Positions 1 to 11,338 of a stretch of DNA of 64,000 nucleotides are shown here, one piece after another. The stretch spans positions 9,429,193 through 9,493,192 of the forward strand of contig JAGTTD010000009.1 of assembly GCA_018398585.1 (NCBI GenBank). The letters are read 5' to 3'. Numbering within the stretch: position 1 is the stretch's first letter; each line of letters opens with the position of its first letter. The notes beneath the pieces are model-generated. The model had not been told where the DNA came from. It did no database searches and worked only from the letters and a program-made list of their open reading frames with translations. The translations under genes and the position numbers were made by a program. Origin of the DNA: Simmondsia chinensis (lineage: Eukaryota > Streptophyta > Magnoliopsida > Caryophyllales > Simmondsiaceae).

Positions 1-1357
1 ATGAAAGTCCCTGAAAGGCTACAAATGCCAGAAGCATATAGCTCAAAACCTCGAGAGCTGTGTTCAATTAAATTATAGAGATCACTGTATGGATTGAAAC
101 AATCTGGGCGAATGTGGTACAATTGCCTAATTACATACCTTCTGAAAGAAGGATATGTGAACAATCCTGTTAGCCCATGTATTTTTGTTAAGAAACCGAA
201 TTTCGGATTTGCCATAATTACTGTCTATGTTGATGATTTGAACATCATAGGAACGCTTGAAGCGATTAAACATGTTGTTGCACATCTAAATAAAGAATTT
301 GAGATGAAAGATCTCGGCAGGACAAGGTATTGTCTTGGCCTGCAAATAGAGCACTTATCTGGTAGAATTTTAATCCATCAATCTGCTTATACAGAAAAAG
401 TGCTTAAACATTTTTACATGGATAAGGCACATCCGTTGAGCACCCCGATGGTCGTCCGATCATTTGATGTGAATAAGGACCCTTTTCGACCTCAAGGGGG
501 TAATGAAAAGATTGTTGGCCCTGAAGTGCCATATTTAAGTGCAATAGGTACACTAATGTATCTTGCTAACTATACAAGGCCAGATATAGCCTTCTCAGTA
601 AATTTATTAGCAAGATATAGCTCAATGCCTACTCGGAGACATTGGAACGGAATTAAACATATATTTCGATATCTCCGTGGTACATCTGATATGGGATTAT
701 ACTATTAGGGACAATCAAGTCTGAGATAGGTTGGATATGCAGATGCAGGATATTTGTCTGATCCACATAGAGGCCATTCACAGACAGAATATTTATTCAC
801 CTATGGTAAAGGAACATACCAGTGCCTCAAGGGCTCCCGCCTACGCAGGGTCTGGGGGGGGAGGGGCTGATGTACGCAGCCTTCCCCCTTCAGGGTGTTA
901 ACCTGAAGAGAGGCTGTTTCCCAGTGCCCCCAACCTGAGGGTGAGGAGCCCTTAAGGCACTGCTATATCTTGGCGATCTACTAAGCAGAAAACAGCCGCA
1001 AATTCTTCAAATCATGCCGAAATACTTGCCCTTCATGAAGCAAGTAGAGAATGCTTGTGGCTGAGATCCCTTATTCAACATGTGCAAGAAGAATGCAGTC
1101 TTCCAACGATCAGGGGGAGTCCAACAATACTATGTGAAGATAATGATGCATGTATTGCTCAGATCAAAGGTGGATATATTAAAGACGACATAACTAAGCA
1201 TATCACACCAAAGTTCATCTTTACACACAAGCTTCAGAAGATGGGTGAAATAGATGTTCAACAAGTTCGCTTAAGGGAGAACCTAGCAGATCTGTTCACA
1301 ACAGCTTTGCCAACATCAACTTTTGAGAAGTTAGTTCATAAGATTGGTATGCGTTGA
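1..1357 (+). pseudogene. Ty1/copia pol fragment (reverse transcriptase + RNase H), broken
   Basis: This is the 3' half of a copia polyprotein, cut on the left by the window edge. The RT part carries the SLYGLKQSGRMWYN and YVDDLNIIGT motifs (the YVDD catalytic box), followed by the connection region and RNase H ending near 1357 with the ADLFTTALPTSTFEKL stretch. It would copy element RNA into cDNA in the virus-like particle. It is dead: codon 76-78 is TAG, the frame stops again at 706-708, and RNase H is split by an insert at about 821-961. The same family occurs on the minus strand at 52346-58140, and that copy was used to place the breaks. No host function is implied. Confidence 0.92.
821..961 (-). 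mobile_element. Small insert with RTE/SINE-like tail and inverted ends
   Basis: About 141 bp interrupt the copia RNase H frame; the uninterrupted sequence is seen at about 53341-53400. The ends are inverted copies: AGTGCCTCAAGGGCTCC at 821-837 and GGAGCCCTTAAGGCACT at 945-961, with one mismatch in 17. On the minus strand the middle matches the 3' region of the RTE LINE at 46300-46440 (AACAGCCTCTCTTCA, then GGGGGAAGGCTGCGTACATC, then CCCAGACCCTGC). The same motifs are known from plant Au-type SINEs. No clear target-site duplication was found, so the mode of insertion is open. Confidence 0.7.
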
Positions 1358-1534
1358 CTCAGAAACGCCTCTCACTAATATGTTTTCATGAGGGGGAGTT
1401 AAATATGAGTTGTACTCTTTTTTCCTTCGTTGTGGTTTTTCCCACTGGGTTTTCCTAGCAAGATTTTTAACGAGGCATGCATATTTAGCTTGGACGCTAT
1501 GTCCTGTTATAACGGAAAATATCTAAAGGGGGAG
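1358..1534 (+). other. Copia 3' untranslated stretch and polypurine tract
   Basis: This is non-coding sequence between the RNase H stop and the 3' LTR. It ends in the purine-rich TCTAAAGGGGGAG immediately before the LTR, the expected plus-strand primer (polypurine tract). The minus-strand relative has the equivalent tract at 52797-52810. A second purine run, GAGGGGGAG, lies near 1390. Confidence 0.7.
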
Positions 1535-1974
1535 TGTTGTAAATATTGAATATTTTTTGGGTATAAATTTTAGAGTCGAGTTTGAATATTACTGAATATT
1601 ATAAAAAATTAGAAATTATATGCAATATTTAGTTACGTATATATATAAAAACATATATAAATGAATATAGAAGTAGAATGTGACAAGTGTCACATTTAGG
1701 GCTAAGGGGAGGAGACTCACCCCACCCCTCAATTGTGTATAAATACACACAAAGCACACAAATCTGCACAACAACCAGAAAAAAAAAAAAAAAAAAAGAA
1801 GAAAAAAAGAAAAAGAAAAGAAGAGAAAAAAGAAAAAACGAGAGAGAGAAAAAGAAAAGAAATAAAATTATCTTGTTCCGTTATAAAATACTTACTATTT
1901 TACTTCAATTATATTTGGGTTTGTTTTTTTATTACTATTGGATAGAGTATAATATCTCTATAGTTTTACGATAC
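1535..1974 (+). repeat. 3' LTR of the leftmost copia element
   Basis: The LTR starts TGTTGTAAATATTGAATATT directly after the polypurine tract and ends near 1974 in a sequence corresponding to CTATAGTTTTATAACA of the relative at 57756. It contains a TATA-like segment (TGTATAAATACAC near 1736) and a long A/AAG-rich run at 1779-1860. The end is slightly degenerate, so the boundary is uncertain by a few bases. 1975-2175 is AT-rich with no feature seen apart from a short direct repeat of GATTGTTCGAAT. Confidence 0.8.
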
Positions 1975-2372
1975 TGACTAAATTTAGATATTTTTCAGTT
2001 TTCATATTTATTAAATTTATCCTATAATATTAATTTTTATTAGTTTAAAAATATATTATTTTTACATAAACTATCATATTGATTGTTCGAATTATCGGGA
2101 CGAAAAAGAAAACGATTGTTCGAATCATTACTTGAAATTTAAAAGACATTTTAACTTTAAAGTTTACCAAACACTAGCTATTACTATGCTTTTTTGGTAA
2201 TCAGTGTGAAAATATCATATATATGAAAGAATATATGTACAAGTCTACGAGGGGCATACCCCAAGCCAAGGCCTTACATCAAAGAATCAATCCGAAGAAA
2301 GAGTCCAACATCAGAATCAAAAGCCAACACGGCCAAACAACAAAGAAGAACAAAGCAAAAATGCAAACAAAG

Positions 2373-5300
2373 CTAATGCTCAATCCCCCATTCCTGCAAG
2401 AGCTGTGAGTGACGATGAGCACCGCGAAGCGTGCGAGCTGCAAGGAGACGGCTGCGAACCAATCCTGTGATCTCCTCAGTGACAACTGTAGAAGGCCTGG
2501 ACTGGGAGCGCTGAATCCTCAAGTTACGCTCGTACCAGAGGATGTAAACCGTGGCAGAAAGACAAAGGCGGGCAAGAATCCGATCCACCTCGCCACCACG
2601 GAGCCTGCTAGCGGCCCACTGGACCAGCTCATGCCAAGGAAGCAAAGGCCAGGAGAAAGAGGTGCGGGAAGACACCCTGGACCAGACCGCAGCAGAGAAG
2701 CTGCAGCTGAAGAAGAGATGACTGTGCGACTCATCATCCGACCCACACAACACACAAGAAGCCCGAACATCCTGCACTCTGTCTCAGCAGTCTGTCAAAG
2801 GTCCAAAGCCGCTCACAGGAGGCAAGCCAAAGGATGAAGGAATGTCTTGGTATATGCAGCTGGAACCAAAGGAGATGGTGGATGGAGTCCTCCTCCCTCC
2901 GACTACGGATCATCTCCCAAGCCGATCTAGTGGAGAAAACCCCAGATAGGTCACCCATCCACCGCACACTATTAGCTACCCCCGGCCAGGGCCTGAAGTC
3001 GACAGAATCCCAGATAGCTAGCAGCTCAGCAATATCCTGTGGGAAGTGCCACTGATCACCCTGAATAATGTCAGAAACACGAGAGCCCAAGCGATGACCA
3101 GTGGAATGAAGAAGGCAAAAAGTGAACGGCCCCTCTAAACGTCCACACGGCAACCAGTAGTCAGACCACAACGATGTATCACGCCCGTCACCAATAATGT
3201 GCCGGAAGGCCCCAGCGCACAACGACCTAACACCCAGGATGCTCCTCCATGACCATGGAATCGAACCTCGAGGCTGAATATCCCAGAAAGACTTCCCCTT
3301 GAGTCGGTTAGCATAGATCCACGGAGGCTAAAGAGAGTCACGATCAGTGAGTAGAACCCAGATATGCTTCATGAGAGAAGCCTGGTTCCACTCGCGCAAA
3401 CGCCGAATCCCAAGACCACCCTCCCTACGGGGATAACAGAGATGCGACCAGGCGACCTTGGCCCCGCCCGGGCCCAAAGAGGTGCCCTTCCATAGGAAGG
3501 CAGTAAGAGTCGACTCGATCTTCTAGATCATCAGCTTCGGGAGGATGAAGACAAATGACCAGAAGACCTGAATAAAAAATAGAACCGATGGGATAAGCTG
3601 CAGACGGCTGGCATAAGATAAAGAACGAGATGTCCATAGCTGAATGCGGGCAAGGATGCGGTCTAATAAAGGCTTACAGTTAATGAACTGAAGCCTCGTC
3701 ATGATGATCGGCACCCCCAAATATCTAACCGGGCACTGCCCCAATCTGAACCCCAAGATGTCAAGGATGGACTGTCGAAGCTCAGGATCAACCCCGGTAA
3801 TGAAGACGGTACTCTTTGCTGCATTCGGGGACAGCCCTGAAAGTGCGGCAAATCGATCTAATGCCTCCCGAATGACCGAACCACTACCCTCATCAGCCTC
3901 ACTGAAAATTGTAAGGTCATCTGCAAAGCATAAGTGAGTAAGGCTGGTACCCTGGCAACAAGGATGAAAATGAAACCTTGGATCAGAAGAAGCGTGTCGT
4001 AGCAAACCCCGTAAGCCCCCCATGGCAATAAAAAAAAGGTAGGGGGAGAGAGGATCTCCCGGCCTGATAGCTCTGCTCGTGCCAAAAAAACCCCTGAAGT
4101 TTGCCATTAATGGCGACTAAAAATCTGGCTGTGGAAAGGCACTCCCGCACCCATCGAATCATAACCTCAGGAATACCCATGCATCGCATAGCAGTGAGAA
4201 TAAACTCCCAGCACACCGTATCAAAAGCCTTGCGAAGATCAACCTTCAGAGCACATCAAGGCGACGGTGCCTGAAGGTGATAGCCACGCAAAAGCTCCTG
4301 GGCCAACATAATACTGTCAGGTATCCTCCGGCCAGGTACAAAAGCGGACTGCGAGTCATCAATAAGGTGAGGAAGAACCCCTTTCAACCTGTTCGCAATG
4401 ATCTTAGTGATACACTTATAGATCACATTGCAACAGGAGATTGGGCGATAGTCAGCGAAGGTGGATGGATTCTCCACCTTCGGAATCAAGCTGATGCGAG
4501 TAGTATTCAGGGCGCCAAGCGTGCGCCCTGACTGAACGAAAGACCGGACAGCTCGAGTAACATCACGCCCCACAACATCCCAAGCCCTCTTAAAGAAGAG
4601 GGAGGTGTAACCATCAGGGCCGCGTGCCCTATCATCCCCAGTGGAGAACAAAGCATCTCTCACCTCAACATCAGTAATAGGCCAAGTAAGTGGTCTGGCC
4701 TGATCCTCAGCTAGCCGGGTCTGAAAGAGCTCCGAAATATCCTCACGAAGTGGCCCACTCTACTCTGTCAATAATCCATAGAAATAGGAGACGCCTGCCT
4801 CCGAGATCTCCACGTCATCATACGTCCTCTTGCCATCAGTGCGAATAATGGAAGAAATTCGGTTCCTAGTCTGTCGATGTGTGACAGACTTATGAAAGAA
4901 CCGGGTACCCTGATCCCCCAAGGAGAGCCACTGGATGCGAGACTTCTGATGATAAAAAGCCTCCTTATCCCTACATAACCGCGAGTACTCTCGAGAAAGG
5001 CAACGCTCCTCCTCTCGAAGCAGACTACTCTCCGGAGCACCATCAAGCGCCTGCTGACCCTCAGTCCAGGCATCTCTCGCCGCCACAACCCGAGCTGATA
5101 TGTGACTAAAATGTCTAGCATTAAGGGCCTTCAGCTCCCCCTTCAGCCGCTTCAGCTTCTGAGTGAGCTGATACATGGGCGTGCCATCAATGCTAGCCCC
5201 CCAAACCCTCCACATAGTAGGCAGAAACTCCTCATGGTCAGTCCAATAGTTAAAGAACTTGAAAGGGAGCTGCGGGGTGCGGCGCTCTCCAAGTCCTGCA

Positions 5301-5998
5301 ACTACAAAGGGACAATGGTTAGTACATAATTTCCGGGGAAGGAACTCGACAGATGAGGAAGAGAAAGAAAGCAACCAACCCTCACTCACTATACACTAGT
5401 CAAGACGCTTCACGATGAGAGCGTCTCCATCTAAGCCATTGGACCAAGCGTAGCGCAGCCCGGTATAAGGCAGGACTGTGAGCTCAGAGTCGTAGACACA
5501 GTCCCTAAAGTCATCCATGTGCCCAGGCCAAGTGTCCCGGCCACCCCTCCTGTCACTCGGACTAAGGATAGCGTTAAAGTCTCCAAGAAGTATCCAAGGC
5601 TCCTCCTGGAGGCCCACGCTGGCTCCTCGAATATAACGCGAAAGCTCCAGACGCGGTCCCGGCTCATTAAATCCATAAACAAACATAGTAGTAAAGTCCA
5701 CATCGCCTCGGACACCAAAGACCCCGCAGGTAAGATACTAATCCCCACCCTGTACTCTCACTACATGGTAGAAGGTCGGATCCCAGAGAACAATGATACG
5801 GCACCTACGGGCCCGCACCCCACTAATCAAAAACTGCCACCCCTTAGCACAACGAGCAATAGCAGAATCAATATCAACTGGGTTGGCCTTGTTCTCAACC
5901 AATCCAACCAAGCTCAAACGACTGGAGGAGATCCAGCCACGCACAACACGAATAGTATTGGGGTTATTGAACCCCCTCACATTCCAGCATCCAGCCAT
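2373..5998 (-). pseudogene. LINE ORF2: endonuclease, reverse transcriptase, zf-RVT, broken
   Basis: The domains run in order. The endonuclease is at 5396-5998: it begins MAGCWNVRGFNNPN and has GDFNAI for the metal and DNA site. The linker is at 4760-5389, where the terminal endonuclease motif normally read as SDHCP is TNHCP, so the Asp is lost. The reverse transcriptase is at 3523-4663, with RGPDGYTS, the PKVENPSTFADYRPISCCN region and catalytic FADD near 3925. The zf-RVT zinc-binding domain is at 2373-3222, with CVLCGSDDESHSHLFFSC. Several frameshifts and stops separate these pieces, so the protein cannot be made. Nicking and target-primed reverse transcription are the family functions. Plus-strand frames over this interval are shadows. 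Confidence 0.92.
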
Positions 5999-6010
5999 GG
6001 AAACTGGAAG

Positions 6011-7475
6011 CTAAAGCACATCATGGCCCTCACGACCCACACGGGCCGTCGCAGAGCGGGTATGATGAGCAATAGGAGTCAACTGCGATGTATACTCCGA
6101 TGTGGACGTATCACCGGATCGCTCCTCAGCAAGCAACTCAAAAGGGTTCGGCGACTCAAAAGAAGGGACAAGAGCCTCCTGAGCCTCCTTAACCTCGAAA
6201 GGAACCAAAGTACGCCCCAAGTCCTCAGGCGAATGGTCCACCGGTACACCAGAAGAATCCGAGCTAGAGCGGGGCCCGCTAGTGGGTTGGACATGGCTCA
6301 CCTCGAGAGGTGACTTTGTGGGCGAGGCCAATACGGCCCGTCCTCCATCATCCAAGGTCAGGCTGCCGGACAACTCAACCGCAACCACAGCCGAGGTGGC
6401 GGCAGTTGCCCACCATTATGGGCCGAAGAAACGAAAGGGACCAGGCCCAACTCGAGCCCGGTAAGAGCCATTGGAGGCGCTGCTACAGGCCCGTTATGGG
6501 CCTGAGCAGGCTCCCCCACAAGGGCCTACTGGCTCGCCTCAGAATTGGACCGGGCAGGGGGGATGCGCACCCCCCCTCCCCCTTGCATGGGCTGGCCCAT
6601 GCGTTGCAACAGGGGGTTCGGCCCCCTCTCTCACTTCCCCAACACCGGCTCCCTTCTTCTTCTTATTTTTCTTCTTCTTTTTGTGCCCAAGAACCGGCGC
6701 CGCCATGGTAGGGGCCTCACGAGCCCCCGGTGGTGAACAGTCATGCCCAATAACCGAACAAGTTGAGCATCGTATCGGCATAGCCTCACACGCAATATTC
6801 AATTTGAAGAGCATCCCGTTCACATCAATGGAGGTCTCCTTAGGTACAGGCCCCATGGCCTCCACCTCAACACAAACCCGAATGTAACCAAGACGAGTGC
6901 AGTCAGCGGGAACCTTGTCCATGAACAAAGGCCGGCCAATCATACTACAAGCTACACTGATCCCAATAGGCTTCCACAAGGTCAAGGGGAGCCCAAATAT
7001 ACGGAACAAAATAGGGGCAGTCTGACAATTCTTCTGCATCACAATGCCCTCCCTCCAAAGCTGGAGTGACATGCACACGCCCTTAAAGAACCAAGGACCA
7101 CCCATAAGTATACTCTCAGCCTGAGCCTTAGTTCTAAACCGAAAGTAGTAAACCTCACCGTCAGAAAGGACACATTCAAGACCCTTCTCACCCCCACAGG
7201 AAGGTAGCGATCTCAAGGGCACGAGAATATGCAAGTCCCATGCCAATCAAATGACCCACCAAGCAACGCTGCCACTTCTCATTACCAGACTCAAAATCCC
7301 CGCGCAGAACAACTCCCACAGGCTGGCCGTTAACAAGAACAGGACGAATATATTGTAGCGTATTTTGATCTGAGGACCGGACCCGATCAGCCCATGTGGG
7401 TGAAGCCTGGTCACCTACACCAACCGTCGAGCCCGAACCCACATTGAACGCCGCAGTGTCACGCACATCAACCAT
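6011..7475 (-). pseudogene. LINE ORF1: DUF4283/CCHC RNA-binding protein, frameshifted
   Basis: ORF1 starts at the ATG at 7475 and is now spread over at least three frame segments (7188-7475, 6539-7246, 6011-6388). The middle part matches the plant DUF4283 domain (a FRFRTKAQAESILMGGPWFF-like core), followed by a cysteine/histidine cluster of the zf-CCHC_4 type (RCSTCSVIGH). In this family the protein binds element RNA and forms the ribonucleoprotein with ORF2p. The C-terminal part is low-complexity and Lys/Pro rich. Overlapping frame segments at 7188-7246 show at least one frameshift. It lies directly upstream of ORF2, as in other plant L1 elements. Assignment as LINE ORF1 is secure; the domain limits are approximate. 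Confidence 0.85.
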
Positions 7476-8311
7476 GGTGCATGACTCAAGCCAAAAGATG
7501 GAAAAAACCTAGAAAAATTAGGGTTTCCACACAAAGTTCACCGCCACCCAAGCACCACCACCGGCCCAAAGACTAGTTGCAAACGCCACCAAGGAGGCCT
7601 ACAAAATCAAGTAGCCAAGGATTCATGGAAGACTTACCCGTAAATGCTCCGAAAATCGAGAAGGGAGAAGGGAGAGAAGTCGCAATTCACGCGACCTCCC
7701 TAGTCGCCCGAACAAGCCCCGGCTGGATTCCGGCCAGCTCAGCTATTACTATGCGATGCGTAGTCGAACGTTATTATTTCTTTAATATATTTACTCATGA
7801 ATCACTATTGTTTCTAATGAACTTTTTCCAACAAAATCGTAAGGTAGGTGTAATCATGGTTATTAAAATCTCGATTTGAATTTAGAATCTTATGATTCTA
7901 CGATTTCACAATTTACGACCGATCTGAATCATAAGTAGAATCTTAATTTTGTAGAATCTTACAATTCATTGATAATATATGAAATTAACATATAGAATAG
8001 TAATATAATTTTACGATTCTATTATTCGACCTCGATTCTACTAACATATACAAGTAAAAAGTTAAAATGTGAAAAAATCAAGCATATATTATAAACAAAT
8101 TTACTTTATTAATTTGAAGTAAAAAAATTAATTAAGCATTATATACTTTCAAGTAACTTAAATTAAGTTTAGTTTTATGTTTTAACCTTAATATAAAGTT
8201 CGATTAGTAGCATTTATCATGAAAGCTCTCATGATTATTTTAGCATAAAGTGACAAATATATGTTGCATGATAATATTTTTACATATTTGATTATATTTC
8301 TTATATATATG

Positions 8312-8505
8312 ATACAAACCTAAATATAATCTACCTTATATCAATAGAATCACAAGCTAATAGTGTATTTATTTGATAGATTTACCTCCAAAATAGGCGA
8401 TTGCAACAGAAAGGGGGAGAAATCAAGGCAAACATTGGGTGGGGGGGGGGGGGGGGGGAGTCTTGAGTATAACACTCACAATACATCAAAGGCATATTCA
8501 ACTAT

Positions 8506-8558
<53 letters not shown>

Positions 8559-8586
8559 TAACCCCTTATTTATACCAGTGAGGGTA
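8312..8586 (-). repeat. 3' LTR of gag-only element
   Basis: This is the left member of the direct repeat pair. It contains two long G runs (8441-8459 and 8508-8557) that are short in the partner at 11114-11338 and account for most of the length difference. No TG...CA ends could be fixed, so boundaries are by homology only. Confidence 0.55.
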
Positions 8587-8599
8587 TAAATTAGGGTTG

Positions 8600-9770
8600 A
8601 GGTGGCAAGAGGAGCCTCTCGGGTATGCGAGTATGGACCCGGCTTGGGGGGTAGGAGATACTCGGTCTGTATCAATACCGGCCCCTTGAAACGATCCTCA
8701 TCCATGAGGATTAGAAGTAAGGGAGCCATCATATTTGTGTCAGCCCGAGGGGCGATTGATGGGTGATGATTAGGCAGGTAGGCTACTTGCCTGTAGCAGC
8801 CTAGGGGGGTGGGGATTAATGAGATGTCATCCTTCTGTATGCCTAATCCCATTCTGGCTCGTATTACTTCTTTGCCTTCCAAAGACCCTTGCCCCCACAG
8901 GTCTTGGACAACGAGTCGGCTCTGCAAGGTAGATGATCCTCCTAGGTCTAATACTAACTCTTGGAACTCCAGTAGGACATGGGCCATGAACCATTCTTTC
9001 TGGAATGGCAAAGGATGATCTTTGAATGACACTTTGAGATTGACAGCATGGCGAGATGGTGGAGGTTTGGCAGTAACAACCCACAGCAGCTGAAGCTCTA
9101 GATGAGCTGACCCAATTGGCAATTCTATGCTGGCCGTGAACAGGATAGGCGGAACCAAGATTGGGGCAGAGATGTTGGAAGGTGGAGCCAGGGTGGGCAT
9201 AATCTGTCTCCCATTCGCAACTGCTGCTGGAGGACAGTTGGCGGCATCCTTAGAGACGCCAAAAAGTGGGGCAATGGCGGTATTCGAGACTTGATTTGGG
9301 CCCGGATCTAAGGTCGGCTGTAAAGTATGGGCATCGTCATCAGCATTACCAGGTTTAGTAGGCGTGTCGTCCATTGGCAGTAACGGCTGCTGGGATATGT
9401 AGGATGGAGGGTTGGCATGAACGACATCCAAAGGGCTTGGCGTGGACAGGATTGGTATTGTGCTTAGAGAACCCTTTGCGGCCAACTTCTCAAGATAGAT
9501 GAGATTGCTCTCTTGGCGTCATGCAGTGTTTGGGGCCTAAACAAGAGAACCCGTTCAGCTACCTCTTTCCTTAACCTGCCTATCAGTTTAACCTCTTGCT
9601 CTTCTATCTACCCACACTTGTTCACCAAAGACTCAAATCGACTCAAGTACTCGCCAACATTTCTCGTTGGCGAAGATGCATGAGCTCCGTGAGGGGGTTG
9701 TTCAGGGTACCCAAATACCTCTCACTAGATGTAACCACTCCTCCACCCGTCCACTACTAACTCTAGGAAA
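8600..9770 (-). pseudogene. Ty3/gypsy-like gag remnant
   Basis: On the minus strand, 9486-9760 reads as a retrotransposon Gag core: NNPLTELMHLRQ, LSRFESLVNKCG, then RLRKEVAERVLLFRPQTLHDAKRA. Between these is a stop at CG*IEEQEV, and there is a frameshift near 9500. The same NDPFTELMRLRQ word occurs in the gypsy gag at 21661 onward, which supports the family. Downstream a 327-codon open frame (8502-9485) continues through a Pro-rich region and ends in the G-rich LTR, where the reading becomes poly-proline. I do not recognise its C-terminal half. Gag would form the particle shell; no pol follows. Confidence 0.6.
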
Positions 9771-10500
9771 TTCAACAACAACGACGACAACAACAACAAC
9801 GACAATCCCAGTGCCTCAAGGGCTCCCGCATAAGCGGGGTCTTGGGGGGGAGGGGGGGGGGGGTAGATGTACGCGGCCTTCCACCTTCAGGGTGTCAACC
9901 TGAAGAGAGGCTGTTTTCGAGGACCCCTAACCTGAGAGGAATGTCTTCATTGCATCATGGTGACCTGTGAGCAGTGAGCTGTGAGCAATAGGGCATGAAA
10001 GCAAAAGAGTAAGCTATAGCATAAAAATGCCCTAGAGGAGACTATGAGGCAGAACCTTGCTACAAGGTAGCTAGCATAAGCAATACACCAAATAAACAAA
10101 TAAACAAATAGGCAAATAAACAAATAAGCAAATAGGTCGATAGTAGACAGATAGCCGCTACCTCTGCTACTCCTATGCTAGTCCTCTCTCGAGCTCTAGC
10201 TCTATCTAGCTCTATCTGAGGCCATCTCCTTCTGTGGGTTTAGGTGGGTGAGGTCCTATCGTACGACTGCAGTCGTCCCTGCTTTGGTTTGTTTCATCCT
10301 CTTCTTCCTAGCGTGGTATGAAGCTGATCACAATACCTGACTGGAGTAGTGGATGGTCTCCTTGTGGCATGCCTGACCCACTTCAAGAACAACTTCTTCA
10401 ATTTTATATTCTATCTTCTATCTAGGCCATGCCCCAATATGCCACATACCACATCCCTGATGGCTGCCCCTGGGACCGCAAGTCCATATGCCCAGGCTTT
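9771..10500 (-). mobile_element. 3' fragment of RTE LINE inserted in the gag remnant
   Basis: Read on the minus strand, this segment aligns with the end of the RTE LINE at about 45740-46462. Shared words include GAGATGGCCT, CACCCACCTAAACC/CCCACCTAAACC, GGACTAGCATA and GGCGGGAGCC-like strings. Both end in a TTG-type tail; here the tail is the (CAA)n stretch at 9771-9803 on the plus strand. The 5' limit near 10500 is approximate because the match fades. It is 5'-truncated, as expected for target-primed insertion, and carries no usable frame. Confidence 0.72.
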
Positions 10501-10734
10501 GGAATAGGCATATTGTAGGTTCGTGGCACTAGATCAGGCTAACGAGCGGACAGATGCTCCTACACCGCTACATCGGGAACGCCTATCCTAGTCCATATGA
10601 GTAAATCGGGTTGGAGTTCGGTAATTACCTTAAGTAATTCATTAAGGAATTTTGTCGAACACGTTCTGTGGGGGTTTGGAAAATCAGCTGCTACCAAGTG
10701 ATCGGACCTCCTCTGATGATACCAACTGCTAGTA

Positions 10735-11090
10735 ATTCTCCAAGCAATTGGTGATAATGCTCGGTGATTGATGACGGCGAGATGCTAGAATGATTCACTC
10801 CAACATGATGCTGAGATGATAATGATGGATGAGCTACTGGTGAGCTGGTGAGGGAGGTTGATGATGAGGTTTGCCAAAGATTTGGGTAGGATGATGATGA
10901 CAATGGTGATGATGATGATAATGATTTTTAAGTGATGGTGACGAGCCTTGATGATGCTGATGATAGGTTTGGGTTTTTGATGGGTTTTGGGTGATGGGCT
11001 GGATGTTGGGTTTCGGCGATGGGTTTTGGGTGAAGATGATGATGATGAACTGCTCAAGAGATGCTGTGAGGGGCTGATCGGTGCCGAGGA
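10735..11090. repeat. Low-complexity GATGATG/GGTTTTGGGTGATG tract
   Basis: Imperfect repeats of GATGAT and of a GGGTTTTGGGTGATGGG-like unit lie just inside the right LTR of the gag-only element. Serine/histidine-rich open frames on the minus strand here are by-products of the repeat and are not supported as genes. Confidence 0.6.
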
Positions 11091-11113
11091 TTGCCTTGCT
11101 TTGATACTAATTC

Positions 11114-11338
11114 ATACACACCTAAATATAATCTAGCTTATATCAATAGAATCACAAGCTAATAGTATATTTATTTAATAGATTTACCTCCAAAATGGAG
11201 GATTACAAGAGAAAGGGGGAGAAATCAAGAGAAAAATTAGGGGGAGAGAGAGGCTTGAGTATAACACTTACAATACATCAATGACATATTCAACTATTGG
11301 GGAGGGGGGGTAACCCCTTATTTACACAAGTGAAGGTA
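11114..11338 (-). repeat. 5' LTR of gag-only element
   Basis: This is the right member of the direct repeat pair with 8312-8586. On the minus strand it lies upstream of a primer-binding-site-like TTAGTATCAAAGC at about 11095-11107. Immediately right of it the foldback arm resumes with CCCATATAAGTAAAGATC. Confidence 0.55.

Larger units (their letters stand above)
2190..7740 (-). mobile_element. Full-length L1-type LINE (non-LTR retrotransposon), inactive
   Basis: A 5.55-kb element runs on the minus strand from a 5' end at 7740 to a short A-tail at 2190-2195. It is flanked by perfect 14-bp target-site duplications, AGCTATTACTATGC at 2176-2189 and 7741-7754, the signature of target-primed reverse transcription. 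It holds a plant-type ORF1 and an ORF2 with endonuclease, reverse transcriptase and zinc-binding domains, all broken by frameshifts and stops. A 5'-truncated relative lies on the plus strand at 49205-50217 and shares the terminal GGTATGCCCCT and ACCAAAAAA. Confidence 0.93.
8312..11338 (-). mobile_element. Gag-only LTR retrotransposon inserted in the foldback arm
   Basis: Direct repeats at 8312-8586 and 11114-11338 behave as LTRs; both contain AATCACAAGCTAATAGT and the string ACCTCCAAAAT. On the minus strand the right copy is followed by TTAGTATCAAAGC (about 11095-11107), close to the initiator-tRNA-Met primer site TTGGTATCAGAGC, which orients the element. The only coding remnant is a gag-like frame; no protease, RT or integrase is visible, so this looks like a non-autonomous element. 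A second, imperfect primer-site-like string, TTGGTATCATCAGAG, lies near 10715-10735. G homopolymers make the left LTR longer than the right. Confidence 0.6.

Noticed and set aside
1687..1977. Lys/Arg-rich open frames
   Set aside because: Translation of the A/AAG-rich run inside the copia LTR.
2409..6887. Plus-strand open frames over the LINE (for example 5519-6313)
   Set aside because: Shadows of the minus-strand LINE ORFs, whose domains are recognisable.
8363..8581. Poly-glycine open frame on plus strand and poly-proline end on minus strand
   Set aside because: By-product of the G homopolymer in the LTR.
10691..11057. Ser/His-rich minus-strand frames
   Set aside because: Produced by the GATGATG low-complexity tract.
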